Below, piece after piece: positions 8,674 to 16,832 of a DNA stretch of 64,000 nucleotides. The notes beneath the pieces are model-generated. The model was not told where the DNA came from. It did no database searches and saw only the letters and a list, made by a program, of their open reading frames with translations. This DNA is from UBA10649 sp963700255 (GTDB lineage: Bacteria > Actinomycetota > Actinomycetes > S36-B12): assembly GCA_963700255.1 (NCBI GenBank), contig CAVOWW010000020.1:11542-75541 (forward strand), read 5' to 3'. Position numbers and translations under genes: made by a program. The number at the start of each line of letters is the position of its first letter. The first letter of the stretch is position 1.

Positions 8674-8905
8674 GCGGCCACTCACCGCGGAGGCCGTCGA
8701 GGGCCTCCACCACGTCGCTGCTCCGCACCGGCGCGCCGCTCCTGTCGATGCGGTGCAGCCACTCGACCATGCTCGGACGGCGCGCGATGCGCTCGGCCTC
8801 CTGACGCAGGAACTCCGGAACACTGACGCCGAGCTCGGCCGCTCGCAGGGCGAGGCCGCGGTAGGTGTCGTCGTCCAGGTCTCGGATCTGCACGGTCTTG
8901 GACAT
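8660..8905 (-). CDS. VapB-type antitoxin, ribbon-helix-helix
   Basis: An 81-residue antitoxin for the adjacent PIN toxin. The N-terminal MSKTVQIRDLDDDTYRGLA region followed by ELGVSVPEFLRQEAERIA is a typical FitA/VapB ribbon-helix-helix DNA-binding domain. The C-terminal SMVEWLHRIDRSG segment would wrap the toxin. I chose ATG 8905 because the ribbon begins there; a further ATG at 8953 adds an implausible cysteine-rich leader. It is probably autoregulated with VapC. Confidence 0.83.
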   Translation of the reverse strand: MSKTVQIRDLDDDTYRGLALRAAELGVSVPEFLRQEAERIARRPSMVEWLHRIDRSGAPVRSSDVVEALDGLRGEWPHARH

Positions 8906-8984
8906 GCCCCGACCGTAGCATGCGACTCTGCACCAGCACATGCGTACTTGCATGCGTGAGCGCCGTCAACTGCTGATGCCCATG

Positions 8985-9080
8985 AAGGGACCCCCCGCAC
9001 ACCCGTCAGAGCACGCTTATCCTTGCTGCCTTCCGGCCCTGGGGAGGTTCACGCGATGACGCCGCACGAGGGGTCGGGCC
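8985..9080 (-). ncRNA. ffs: Small signal recognition particle RNA (4.5S type)
   Basis: The minus strand contains the highly conserved SRP apical domain: CCAGGGCCGGAAGGCAGCAA with its GGAA tetraloop and asymmetric loop. Complementary ends (GACCCC near the 5' side, GGGGTC near the 3' side) close the rod. About 96 nt, the normal size of the bacterial short form. It binds Ffh and targets nascent membrane proteins. The neighbouring dnaX and tRNA-Ser are common companions in actinobacteria. End positions are approximate by a few bases. Confidence 0.9.
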
Positions 9081-9157
9081 AACTGTACGCGGTGCCCGGT
9101 GGTCGCCCGTAGAGGGCGGCTCGTGGTCGGGGCGTTCCGCCGTATAGCCTCCTCCGG

Positions 9158-9242
9158 GGAGGATTCGCATAGTGGCCTAGTGCGCACGCTTGGAAAGCGT
9201 GTTGGGAGCAATCCCTCAGGGGTTCAAATCCCCTATCCTCCG
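9158..9242 (+). tRNA. tRNA-Ser (anticodon GGA)
   Basis: A full cloverleaf with a long class II variable arm. Acceptor GGAGGAT pairs with ATCCTCC, the anticodon stem is CACGC/GCGTG with loop TTGGAAA (GGA), and the T-loop is GGTTCAAATCC. It reads UCC and UCU codons. CCA is not encoded. Confidence 0.96.
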
Positions 9243-9264
9243 CGCTCCCGCCTCGGTGCGGGCT

Positions 9265-9303
9265 GACGGGACTCCGCCCTCGGGCGGGGTCCCGTTCTCG
9301 TTT
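9265..9303 (+). terminator. Hairpin terminator after tRNA-Ser(GGA)
   Basis: A 13-bp GC-rich stem (9267-9279 with 9282-9294, one GU pair) followed by TTCTCGTTT. It would end the tRNA transcript just before the MFS gene. Confidence 0.7.
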
Positions 9304-9341
9304 GCCGCCTCTGCTGGTTCGCGGGCTGCGATAGTCCGCAC

Positions 9342-10523
9342 GTGACCGAAGCGGATCCCGCTGCCCGGAGGGCCGGCGCCGTCGCCTACGCCGCCCAGGG
9401 GCTGTGCTTCGCCGCGCTCGTCACCCGCATCCCGACGATCCAGTCGACCTTCTCCCTGCAGGAGGGGCAGCTCGCCCTCCTCCTCGGACTCGTCCCCATC
9501 GTCGCCGGCCTCGGGAGCATCGCGGCCGGTGCCGCACTCGCCCGCGTCGGCAGCGCCGCGGTGCTGCGGGTCCTCGGGCCGCTCACCCCGATCGCCCTCG
9601 TCTGCGTGGGGCTGAGCTCGTCCATGCCCGCGCTCATCGCCTCGCTCGTCGTCGTCGGCTTCGCCCTCGGCGCCGTGGACGCGGCGATGAACGCCCACGC
9701 CTCGGCCGTCGAGCTCACCTACCGACGCAGCCTGATGGGTTCCTTCTTCGCCGTCTTCAGCCTCGCCGGGATCCTCGGCGCCGCACTGGCAGCAGTCGCC
9801 GCCGGGACGGACGTCTCCCTCGCGCTGTTCTTCGGCCTCCTCGCCGTCGTGATCATCCCGGCGCAGCTCATCGTCGGCCCCCACCTCCTGAGGGGACGCG
9901 TCGAGGTCACCGGCCAGGTCGACGACGTGTCGCCCGAGCATCCGAGCCGCGAGAGGTTCGCCGTCCCCTGGCGTCCGATCATCGTCATCGGCGTGGCCCT
10001 CACCTGCGTCTACATCGCCGACTCGGCCGCCTCCAACTGGAGCGCCGTCTACCTGACCGATGCCCTGGGCGCGAGCGAGTCCATCGCCGCCCTCGCGTAC
10101 GCCTGCTACGCCCTGACGACGCTGATCGCGCGCATCTTCGTCGACCGCGGGGTCATGGCACGCGGGCCCGTCCGCCTCGTGCGGCTCGGAGCGCTGGTCG
10201 CCGCAGCGGCGGCCCTGGTCATCGCCCTCGCGCCGTCCCCTGCCTGGGGACTCCTCGCGTTCGCCGTCCTCGGCTTCGGCGCCGCCCCCATCATCCCGTT
10301 GGCGTTCACCGCCGCGGCCCAGCACGACCACCTCGGCAGTGGCATCGCCATCGCCCGCGTCAACGTCTTCAACTACGTCGGCTTCGTGCTGGGTGCGCCG
10401 CTCATCGGGCTCGTCGCCGAGGTGTCGTCACTTCGCTGGGCGTTCGCGCTGCTCATCCCGATCCTGCTGGCGGTGGTGGCTCTGGCCCCGGCCTTCCGGG
10501 TGGAGTCCTACGCCCGAGGGTGA
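9342..10523 (+). CDS. MFS transporter (YbjJ-like)
   Basis: 393 residues with about twelve membrane-spanning segments in two halves joined by a charged loop (LLRGRVEVTGQVDDVSPEHPSRERFAVPW, near the centre). The N-terminal half has the small-residue pattern GLVPIVAGLGSIAAGAALARVG, and the second half opens with CVYIADSAASNWSAVYLTD, which resembles the YbjJ group of major-facilitator proteins. The start is GTG 9342. The substrate is unknown; YbjJ relatives are often listed as sugar or drug exporters without proof. It stands alone between two serine tRNA genes. Confidence 0.87.
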   Translation: MTEADPAARRAGAVAYAAQGLCFAALVTRIPTIQSTFSLQEGQLALLLGLVPIVAGLGSIAAGAALARVGSAAVLRVLGPLTPIALVCVGLSSSMPALIASLVVVGFALGAVDAAMNAHASAVELTYRRSLMGSFFAVFSLAGILGAALAAVAAGTDVSLALFFGLLAVVIIPAQLIVGPHLLRGRVEVTGQVDDVSPEHPSRERFAVPWRPIIVIGVALTCVYIADSAASNWSAVYLTDALGASESIAALAYACYALTTLIARIFVDRGVMARGPVRLVRLGALVAAAAALVIALAPSPAWGLLAFAVLGFGAAPIIPLAFTAAAQHDHLGSGIAIARVNVFNYVGFVLGAPLIGLVAEVSSLRWAFALLIPILLAVVALAPAFRVESYARG

Positions 10524-10555
10524 TGGCACCGGTGCAGGGCTGTAATCTCTTCCGC

Positions 10556-10645
10556 GGTGGCGTGTCCGAGCGGCCAAAGGAGCACGCCTCGAAAGCGTGT
10601 GTGGGGGCAACCTCACCGTGGGTTCAAATCCCACCGCCACCGCCA
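10556..10645 (+). tRNA. tRNA-Ser (anticodon CGA)
   Basis: Class II tRNA. Acceptor GGTGGCG pairs with CGCCACC, the anticodon stem CACGC/GCGTG has loop CTCGAAA (CGA), a long variable arm follows, then the T-loop GGTTCAAATCC. Discriminator G at 10642 and an encoded CCA at 10643-10645. It reads UCG, abundant in a high-GC genome. Confidence 0.96.
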
Positions 10646-10648
10646 GGA

Positions 10649-10686
10649 GTAGGAGAGGGCCCCCGCATGCGGGGGCCCTCTCCTAC
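10649..10686 (+). terminator. Perfect hairpin terminator directly after tRNA-Ser(CGA)
   Basis: A perfect 19+19 bp palindrome without intervening bases, starting four bases after the encoded CCA and containing the core GGGCCCCCGCATGCGGGGGC. It lacks a T-tract. Confidence 0.75.
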
Positions 10687-10846
10687 TGGTGTCAGGCAAT
10701 CTCCGGCGGCGTCTCGCCTCCTCGAGGACGGCGACCTCACCAGATCGCAACGGCCGGCAATCCGGTCTGTCGCACTCGCCAACGAGTCCGACGAGCGAAG
10801 GCCGTCGACCGCTAGAGCGAGGTCACGAGGCTGCTCGCGTGGCCGT

Positions 10847-11713
10847 CTACCGGGTCGAGCGACGCGCTCGCTCGGGGTACGTGGTCAGGTGCGAGGGGGG
10901 CAAGCGCACGGCAGCACCGGTGCCACCTCCTGTCGCACTCGGGTCAGTGCCGGGCTGCGACGCACATGGCCGCGTGATCTGCTTGATCCCAGCGATGTCC
11001 CCGGGCCCCAGCCTCTTGACGTTGGACAGGATCGGGTACATGACGTCCCGTGGGTCGCCTGAGTGCCCCAGCCCGAGGGCGTGACCGAGTTCGTGGGTGA
11101 ACAGGTTCAGCATCTCCTTGTAGGTGGCCTTGCTCAGGTAGTTCGCGTCGAAGAGAACCGAACCCTGGAGGTACTCGCCGGCTGACCTGTTCACGAGGGT
11201 GGGAGCGGCCAGCCCGACGGTGTTGCCCTTGAGCATCGCGACGTCCTTCTCCGGGACGGCCGCGTAGTAGATGTGGCGGGTGCGTTCGACACCGTCGATC
11301 GGGCTGAGGATGCCGTTGGTTGTGTCGTAGGTTGCGGGCACAGTGCCGATTCCCGCGATCGGGATGCCGGTCTCCGTCTGCCACCGGTATGCGGCCCAGG
11401 CCAAGGCCCTGATGGCCATGCGGGTGCGCGTGTCGAAGTCGCCGAACGGGGACGAGAACGACAGAGTGATCGGTTCCGGACACTTCGCCCAGCCGAAGCC
11501 GGAGTCCGCCCCCCTGGCGGAGAACGGTGTCCACGACCCGCTCGCCTGAGCGCCCGCTGCGGTGGTCGTCACGCCCTGAGGCGACGGTGCCGGCACGTCA
11601 CCCGTGACGACGGCTGCTGGAGCGAGCGGGGCGATGGCGACCGTTGCTGCTGCCAGTCCCGCCAGCAGCATGGTGGTCCCCCACCGAAAGCGGATGGGTG
11701 CTCGGCGATCCAT
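10847..11713 (-). CDS. Secreted matrixin-like zinc metalloprotease
   Basis: A 288-residue exported protein. The signal sequence (MDRRAPIRFRWGTTMLLAGLAAATVAIAP) fixes the start at 11713. The catalytic zinc motif HELGHALGLGH is at 207-217 and the metzincin Met-turn (VMYPI) follows at 224-228, so it should be an active extracellular or surface peptidase of the matrixin/M10 type. The region before the zinc motif (YLQGSVLFDANYL) matches the edge strand that positions the substrate. There is no clear cysteine-switch propeptide. A short disordered tail follows the catalytic domain. It is monocistronic, with the GlsB-like gene about 125 bp upstream on the same strand. Confidence 0.85.
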   Translation of the reverse strand: MDRRAPIRFRWGTTMLLAGLAAATVAIAPLAPAAVVTGDVPAPSPQGVTTTAAGAQASGSWTPFSARGADSGFGWAKCPEPITLSFSSPFGDFDTRTRMAIRALAWAAYRWQTETGIPIAGIGTVPATYDTTNGILSPIDGVERTRHIYYAAVPEKDVAMLKGNTVGLAAPTLVNRSAGEYLQGSVLFDANYLSKATYKEMLNLFTHELGHALGLGHSGDPRDVMYPILSNVKRLGPGDIAGIKQITRPCASQPGTDPSATGGGTGAAVRLPPSHLTTYPERARRSTR

Positions 11714-11837
11714 GTGCGCCTCCTCGTCGTGGCCTGCACCTCGGTGACCGCTCCAAGGGCCTGCCGGCAGATGGCCGAACCTCGGTCGCCGGCCCGCTAC
11801 TCCTTGCCGGAGCAGCGGGCTGGCGTTCCGAGTGTGG

Positions 11838-12113
11838 CTAGGCCTTGGCCTTGCGGCCGGAGACTGCGACGTAGATCCACACGAAGATCGCCGCGACGAC
11901 CACCTCGACGACGAGGCGGATCCAGTCGACTCCAGACGTGTCCTTCCCGCCGAACAGCCCGTAGACGAGGCTGCCGACGATGGCACCGGCAATGCCCAGG
12001 AGGATCGTCATGACGATGCTGACCCCCTTGGTACCGGGGACGATCAGACGCGCGAGCGCGCCGATGATCAGGCCGGTGACGATGGCCGAGAGGATGGCCC
12101 ACACGATGTCCAA
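11838..12113 (-). CDS. GlsB/YeaQ/YmgE-family stress-response membrane protein
   Basis: A 91-residue, three-helix transglycosylase-associated protein. It has the family signature ALARLIVPGTKGVSIVMTILLGIAGAIVGSLV and a C-terminal helix ending with SGRKAKA. Relatives accumulate under acid or general stress in the inner membrane; their biochemical action is not known. It lies 56 bp upstream of the matching-strand CsbD gene's end, and this pairing of small stress genes suggests common control by a stress sigma factor, although no promoter was identified with confidence. Confidence 0.87.
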   Translation of the reverse strand: MDIVWAILSAIVTGLIIGALARLIVPGTKGVSIVMTILLGIAGAIVGSLVYGLFGGKDTSGVDWIRLVVEVVVAAIFVWIYVAVSGRKAKA

Positions 12114-12169
12114 CGGAACGCTCCTACGGGGTTGACGGCGTCAGCCGGATGGCTGACATCCTCGGGTGG

Positions 12170-12358
12170 TCAGGTCAGCTTGTCCTTGATGGCGTCGATC
12201 GCGCCCTTGGCCGTGTCGGCGACGTCGTCGACGGCCTTGTGCACTTCGGCCTTGGCCCGGTCTGCTTCGCCCTCGGCCTTCAGTTCGTCGTTGCCGGTGA
12301 GGTCGCCCACGGCCTCCTTGGCCCGGCCGGTCATGTCCTCGATGCGGGGATCGGTCAT
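12170..12358 (-). CDS. CsbD-family stress protein
   Basis: A 62-residue hydrophilic helical protein of the CsbD type: MTDPRIEDMTGRAKEAVGDLTG followed by DELKAEGEADRAKAEVHKAVDDVADTAK. In Bacillus, CsbD belongs to the general stress regulon, but its molecular function is unknown. The same-strand GlsB-like gene lies just downstream. A second, longer CsbD paralogue occurs at 21306-21524 in this window. Confidence 0.87.
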   Translation of the reverse strand: MTDPRIEDMTGRAKEAVGDLTGNDELKAEGEADRAKAEVHKAVDDVADTAKGAIDAIKDKLT

Positions 12359-12400
12359 GGTTCTCGCCTTCCTTGTGTGTCGATGGTGCGTGGGTCCCGG

Positions 12401-13024
12401 CTACTGCTGGCCGACGTACCGCCACTCACCGAGGCCGGTGTCGTAGTAGATCTCCCTGGTGCATACCGGGCCGCCCTTGCCGTCGTTGATCCAGTATGCC
12501 CACGACTTGGACCAGCCGCCGAAGGGGAATCCCGGGTAGTGGCCCACGGAGGGGCGCACGTCTGCGCAGTCCCCGCTCGCGGGAACGCCGACCTGCTGGA
12601 TGGCGTCGTGGAACTCGGGCGCGGGAGTGGTGACGGGGGCCGTGGTGACGACGATGTTGACGCCCAGGTCGCCGAAGGGAGTCTGGACGAGCATGGTCCC
12701 CGTTCCGGGCGTGCTCAAGAGCGTGTAGGTCGCTCGTCCACCATTCGCGATCGCCTTGGCTCCTGTGACCACATTGCCGGCCATCAGGACGGTGGCGGCT
12801 CCGCACTGGTTGTTGACGAACACGAACGTGTCCCCGGGGTTGCCCGTCACCGTGATCTCGGTCTGTCCCGTGATGCCGTCGATCCAGCACCGACCCGTAC
12901 CGGATGCATCCCTGGATCCGAAGACCCTCGGAGTGTCGATGCCCGCCTGAGCGGCCGGCGCCACGACGGCCGACGCGGCGATAGTGGCGAGCACCGCTCC
13001 GGCGGCAACGATCCAGCGCTTCAT
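12401..13024 (-). CDS. Secreted protein of unknown function
   Basis: 207 residues starting at ATG 13024 with a Sec signal peptide (MKRWIVAAGAVLATIAASAVVAPAAQAG, predicted cut after AQA). The mature part has an Ig-like or beta-sandwich feel with glycine-rich turns (TVTGNPGDTFVFVNNQCG). Four cysteines (CW, QCG, DCAD, VCTRE) could form two disulfides, consistent with export. The C-terminal portion is tryptophan- and tyrosine-rich (WSKSWAYWINDGKGG...EWRYVGQQ). I do not recognise the family. It is transcribed towards the CsbD gene, away from the divergent MarR regulator. Confidence 0.75.
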   Translation of the reverse strand: MKRWIVAAGAVLATIAASAVVAPAAQAGIDTPRVFGSRDASGTGRCWIDGITGQTEITVTGNPGDTFVFVNNQCGAATVLMAGNVVTGAKAIANGGRATYTLLSTPGTGTMLVQTPFGDLGVNIVVTTAPVTTPAPEFHDAIQQVGVPASGDCADVRPSVGHYPGFPFGGWSKSWAYWINDGKGGPVCTREIYYDTGLGEWRYVGQQ

Positions 13025-13144
13025 CCGTGCTCCCTGGGCGAACGTCGTACGGTGGATATTCCGCCGGACACTAGCAGAGTCCTTCCCGCTCCGGATCATC
13101 CGGCGGCGAGAAGTAATGTGACTCGAACTGGCTACAGTGGCCCC

Positions 13145-13966
13145 GTGAGAAGCGAGGAGGCCCTGACGCACGCAATGCTGCTGCTGGACCGCTTCAGCAT
13201 CGACGTGACGCGGGTGGCGGCTACCGCCCTGGGGCAACCGCGGAATCAGGAGATCCAGTCGATGCTGGTCATCCACTTCCGTCCCGGCATCACTCCCGGG
13301 GGCCTTTCTGCCGCGACCGGCTTGCGGCCGACCTCGGTGTCTCGCTCGCTGGCGCACCTGACCGACGACGGCCTCGTCACTCGGACTCCCGCACCCTTCG
13401 ATGGCCGGTCCGCCAACCTTCGCCTCAGCCGCAAGGGCCACGCCCGCATCGCATGCTTCGAGAGGGAGCTTGGCGCCTATCTCGCCGACAGCAGGCCGGC
13501 CGTGCGCGAGGCGCTCGAACTGCTGAACGTGGACGTGACTGACGATGGCCCCTCGGTGAGTGCGCTGGACGCGATGCTGGCACTCACGCGCGTGGGGGCG
13601 GCCTACGTGGAGCAGGCGTCTGCGGCGCTCACAGAGTTCGGCGCTGAGGACGAGTCAGCGCGCTACGCCCTCACGCTGATCCGCGCCCGGACGTCCATCC
13701 GACCGACCGACCTGGCCGGCTACCTGCTGCTCAGCACCAGCGGGGTCTCGGACCTGCTTGACCGGATGGAGGATGCCGCACTCATCCGTCGAGAGCACGC
13801 GGACAAGGCGGATCGCCGGGCGGTGCACGTCACTCTGACACCGAGAGGCGAGCGCGCGGCGAGAGTCAAGGTAGCGATCTTCGCGACGCACAGCACCGCC
13901 ATCGTCCATGCCCTCTCACTGACCCTCCACACGACCACGACACGCACGGCCACCATCACCGCCTAA
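13145..13966 (+). CDS. Tandem MarR-type winged-helix regulator
   Basis: A 273-residue protein with two MarR-like winged helices in one chain. The first (about 20-110) contains GGLSAATGLRPTSVSRSLAHL and wing FDGRSANLRLSRKGHARI. The second (about 170-260) contains TDLAGYLLLSTSGVSDLLDRM and wing KADRRAVHVTLTPRGERAA. Ordinary MarR proteins have one such domain and dimerise, so this may act as a single-chain pseudo-dimer. The start is GTG 13145; ATG 13175 is an alternative. It lies 8 bp upstream of the serine hydrolase gene with a good Shine-Dalgarno between, so it probably leads and controls that operon. The ligand is unknown. Confidence 0.82.
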   Translation: MRSEEALTHAMLLLDRFSIDVTRVAATALGQPRNQEIQSMLVIHFRPGITPGGLSAATGLRPTSVSRSLAHLTDDGLVTRTPAPFDGRSANLRLSRKGHARIACFERELGAYLADSRPAVREALELLNVDVTDDGPSVSALDAMLALTRVGAAYVEQASAALTEFGAEDESARYALTLIRARTSIRPTDLAGYLLLSTSGVSDLLDRMEDAALIRREHADKADRRAVHVTLTPRGERAARVKVAIFATHSTAIVHALSLTLHTTTTRTATITA

Positions 13967-13974
13967 GGAGAAGC

Positions 13975-15186
13975 ATGAAGCCCACCCGTTCTCGCCGTTC
14001 CGCAGTTGTCGGGGCAGTGTCGGTGACCATGGTGCTCGGCGCCGTCGCCGTGCCGGTCGCTACCGCGGCTCCGTCGATGCCGGTACCGTCAGCGGATCGC
14101 TGGCAGGGTCCGACAACGACGAGCACTCCGATGAGCGACGCGGACCAGGCCGCACTGCAGACGGTGGTCAACAAGGCCGTCGACATCTACGCCCCGAACA
14201 TCCCGGGCATGTGGGTCGGCGTGTGGGATCCGACCAAGGGCTGGGCGGTCGTGTCCGCGGGCCAGGCGGTGGTGGGAGGGGCTGCCGCCACCACGGCGGA
14301 TCATTCGCGCATCGGCTCGGCCACGAAGACGTTCGTGGCGACCGAGATCCTGAAGCTCGTCGACGCGAAGAAGCTCAAGCTCACCGACACCATCGGCGCC
14401 CTTCTCCCTGCCCTGGCCAAGAAGTACCCGTACGTGAAGGACGTGACGGTGCAGCAGATGCTCGGGATGCGGTCCGGGATGCCGGACTACAGCGAGATCC
14501 AGTCCGTCATCAGGTACTACTACAACCACCCGAACGTGGTTCCCACGGCAGCGAAGCTGATCAACACGGCACTGGCGAGCGCTAACAAGCTCGGCAAGCC
14601 GAAGTACGCCAACACCAACTACCTGCTGCTCGGCGAGATCGCCAGGAAGGTCACCGGCAAGCCGATCTGGACGCTCGTGAACCAGAACGTCCGCAAGCTG
14701 GGACTGACCGAGACGCGTCTGCCCTCGCCTGGACATCCGGCGATGCCCGCACCGGCTTCCAAGGGCTACAACTTCCTCTTCGGGCAGAGCAATCTCGCCC
14801 AGCAGGGGCTGAACGTCCCTCTCGGCTCGGAGCAGAAGGACGACGTCACGGCCTGGGGCCAGGCCGCCGGCGCCATGTACTCCACCGTCGAGAACCTCGG
14901 CGCCTGGGCCGCAACGGGCCTGGGAACGAAGGAGCTGTCCCCGGCCCTGGCGGCCAAGCGACTCGACTTCCGGCCGATCAACGACGGGGGCATCGAGTAC
15001 GGCCTGGGCATGGAGAACTACGGCGGCGGGTGGATCGGCCACGACGGCCAGGCCATCGGCTGGGAGACCCGCGTCGCCTACAACACGACCACTGGCGCCG
15101 TCGTGGTCATCATGGTCAACGACAGCGGCTCCCTGGGCCCGGCCATCGGCACCCTGCGTGACTACCTTCCCGGCGTCGAACGCTGA
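13975..15186 (+). CDS. Secreted serine hydrolase of the beta-lactamase/D-alanyl-D-alanine carboxypeptidase fold
   Basis: 403 residues with a Sec signal peptide (cleavage near ATAAPS). The three penicillin-binding motifs are present: SATK at 115-118, YAN at 211-213 and HDG at 356-358, the class C/DD-peptidase pattern. It is probably an extracellular peptidase, esterase or amidase; which one cannot be told. AAGGAG precedes the ATG. Its TGA overlaps the ATG of the lipoprotein gene (ATGA). The regulator upstream and the lipoprotein, small membrane protein and CPBP protease downstream form one tight unit, suggesting a shared envelope or detoxification role. Confidence 0.88.
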   Translation: MKPTRSRRSAVVGAVSVTMVLGAVAVPVATAAPSMPVPSADRWQGPTTTSTPMSDADQAALQTVVNKAVDIYAPNIPGMWVGVWDPTKGWAVVSAGQAVVGGAAATTADHSRIGSATKTFVATEILKLVDAKKLKLTDTIGALLPALAKKYPYVKDVTVQQMLGMRSGMPDYSEIQSVIRYYYNHPNVVPTAAKLINTALASANKLGKPKYANTNYLLLGEIARKVTGKPIWTLVNQNVRKLGLTETRLPSPGHPAMPAPASKGYNFLFGQSNLAQQGLNVPLGSEQKDDVTAWGQAAGAMYSTVENLGAWAATGLGTKELSPALAAKRLDFRPINDGGIEYGLGMENYGGGWIGHDGQAIGWETRVAYNTTTGAVVVIMVNDSGSLGPAIGTLRDYLPGVER

Positions 15187-15648
15187 TGACGCGACGCCCG
15201 ACCGTTGGGCTGGCCGCGATGCTCGGGGCTGCCAGGCCTTGTCCTCGCGGCCTGCTCCTCCGGCCCCGCCGACCTCGCTGACGGCACCTACCGGGCCTTG
15301 GCGGCATCCGGGGAGCTGGTCATGACACCGGATGCGACCGTGACGGTCGATGGAGGCCAGTTCACCTTCACGCCGGCCGGCGGGCCCGACATCATCGCCA
15401 GCGCGTCACCGGGCACGGAGTCGTTCGTCGTATGCCCGCCCGACGCGAAGGGCACGCCAGACCTGCTCGGGGCGAGCCTGACGCTCGGCCAGGCGACTCT
15501 CCAGCAGCCGGCCGTCTTCGGCGACTGCGGGCAGACGCAACCCGAGCGGATCACGGTCGTCGACCTGGCGTCCGTCAACGCCGACGCCGGTCCATTGCCG
15601 TTCACGCGATGGATCGAGTTCTGCAACACGACCGATCCCGACTGCTGA
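15186..15648 (+). CDS. Small lipoprotein, frame broken by one base near its signal peptide
   Basis: Starts with an ATG that overlaps the preceding stop. The first codons read MTRRPTVGLAAMLGAA and the continuation GLVLAACSSGPADLADG lies one base out of register. Removing one base near 15234 joins them into an ideal lipoprotein signal with lipobox LAAC and 153 residues in all. The mature part (DGTYRALAASGELVMTPDATVTV) is a small beta-rich domain with cysteines at CPP, DCG and the C-terminus (FCNTTDPDC). The family is not recognised. A TTG at 15205 opens the second frame but gives no proper signal. It is part of the MarR/serine-hydrolase operon. Confidence 0.72.
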
Positions 15649-15649
15649 C

Positions 15650-15866
15650 GTGAGCGGTTCGCGCCGCTGGCGTGCCGCGGCGATCGCAGTGGTCATCGCA
15701 CTGCGTGATCGTGCTCGTCGCCATCTGGCAGCGCAGCAGCGACGCGGCCTGGCTCATCGTCTTCATCGTCGTGTGCCTGGGTGCCCTCGGGATGTTCGCC
15801 CTCCAGAACGCCTCAGGGCGACCACCAAACGAAGATGCCGACGGCGAACCCGGGACGGACCCGTGA
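15650..15866 (+). CDS. Small two-helix membrane protein, frame broken by one base
   Basis: Begins with GTG one base after the lipoprotein stop. Reading VSGSRRWRAAAIAVVIAL, then dropping one base near 15703, continues as VIVLVAIWQRSSDAAWLIVFIVVCLGALGMFALQNASG with an acidic tail, giving 71 residues and two membrane helices. The GTGA overlap with the CPBP gene shows coupling. No family is recognised. The indel looks like a sequence error, because both halves are well-formed membrane protein. Confidence 0.62.
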
Positions 15867-16624
15867 ATGCCACGCCCAGACGCCGCCTGAACTGGGCCGG
15901 TCTCATCGCCACGCTGCTGGTCTGCCTGGTTGCGCCGGCCATCGTGGAGCTGCTCTGGTTCACGGGAGTGCCGGAAGGTCTCTACCCCGACAGCCGGTCG
16001 ATCGCCGCCCTCGTCCTCGGCACGGGGGCCGAAGTGGCGCTGGCCCTCGTGGTCATCACCTGGCTTCGCTGGTGGCCCCCCGTCCTCCACGAGCGCCTTC
16101 GCGTTCGCCCCTGGCTGTGGGCCCTGCCCGTCGTCATGCTCGCCGCGCCGATCGTCCTCACGGACTACGCCCAGCTCGGGAGGTCGGGGTGGGGACTGAT
16201 CCTCGGTCTCGCGCTCGGCTGCCTGCTCATCGGCGCGGGAGAGGAGCTGCTCTTCCGCGGGGTCACCCTCACCTTCACGCGCGCCCGCTATCGCGAGTGG
16301 ATCGCCGCGCTGGTGACCACGGCGCTGTTCGCCGTCTTCCACCTGCCCGGCGGCGTCCTCGTCGCCGTCGGCGCCGGCCTGACCGGCGCGCTGCTGTACG
16401 TCGTCCGGCGGGTGTCCAGGGGCATCATCCTGCCGATAGCGGCCCACGCCGTCTGGGACTTCGCCGTCTACAGCGGCTACCTCGGGCCCGACCCGGCATC
16501 GTCGTCCACAGCCAGCCAGGTGCTCTTCCTGCTCTCACTGGGCTTGGTCATCGTGATCGCCGTGACCCAACGCTGGTGGCGCATCACTCCGACCGGTGCG
16601 GAGCCAGCGTCCGCCGAACGATGA
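15863..16624 (+). CDS. CPBP-family intramembrane glutamic protease (Rce1/Abi-like)
   Basis: 253 residues with about seven membrane segments. Active-site motifs are complete: E127-E128-x3-R132 (GEELLFRG), the F-x3-H element FAVFH at 156-160, and HAVWD at 195-199. Such proteases cleave prenylated or hydrophobic peptides in the membrane or protect against bacteriocins; the substrate here is unknown. The start is GTG 15863, overlapping the stop of the small membrane protein by 4 bp. It is the last gene of the five-gene cassette headed by the tandem-MarR regulator. Confidence 0.88.
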   Translation: MNATPRRRLNWAGLIATLLVCLVAPAIVELLWFTGVPEGLYPDSRSIAALVLGTGAEVALALVVITWLRWWPPVLHERLRVRPWLWALPVVMLAAPIVLTDYAQLGRSGWGLILGLALGCLLIGAGEELLFRGVTLTFTRARYREWIAALVTTALFAVFHLPGGVLVAVGAGLTGALLYVVRRVSRGIILPIAAHAVWDFAVYSGYLGPDPASSSTASQVLFLLSLGLVIVIAVTQRWWRITPTGAEPASAER

Positions 16625-16832
16625 CCCGGATCCCCAGGGCTTCCCCACGAGGGCAGGCCGTGTGCACGATTTCGCGGAAGCGTGTGCACACCTGAACCAA
16701 GACACACCTTCAGGGCCGGGTCCGCGAGGGCCACGGGGTTTCGAGCTTTCGGCGGTTGCCTGCTCGATCCGGTCTCCTCGCGGCGCATCAACGCGGGAGG
16801 ATGGAGCGCGCGTCCACAACGGGGAGGTAGGC

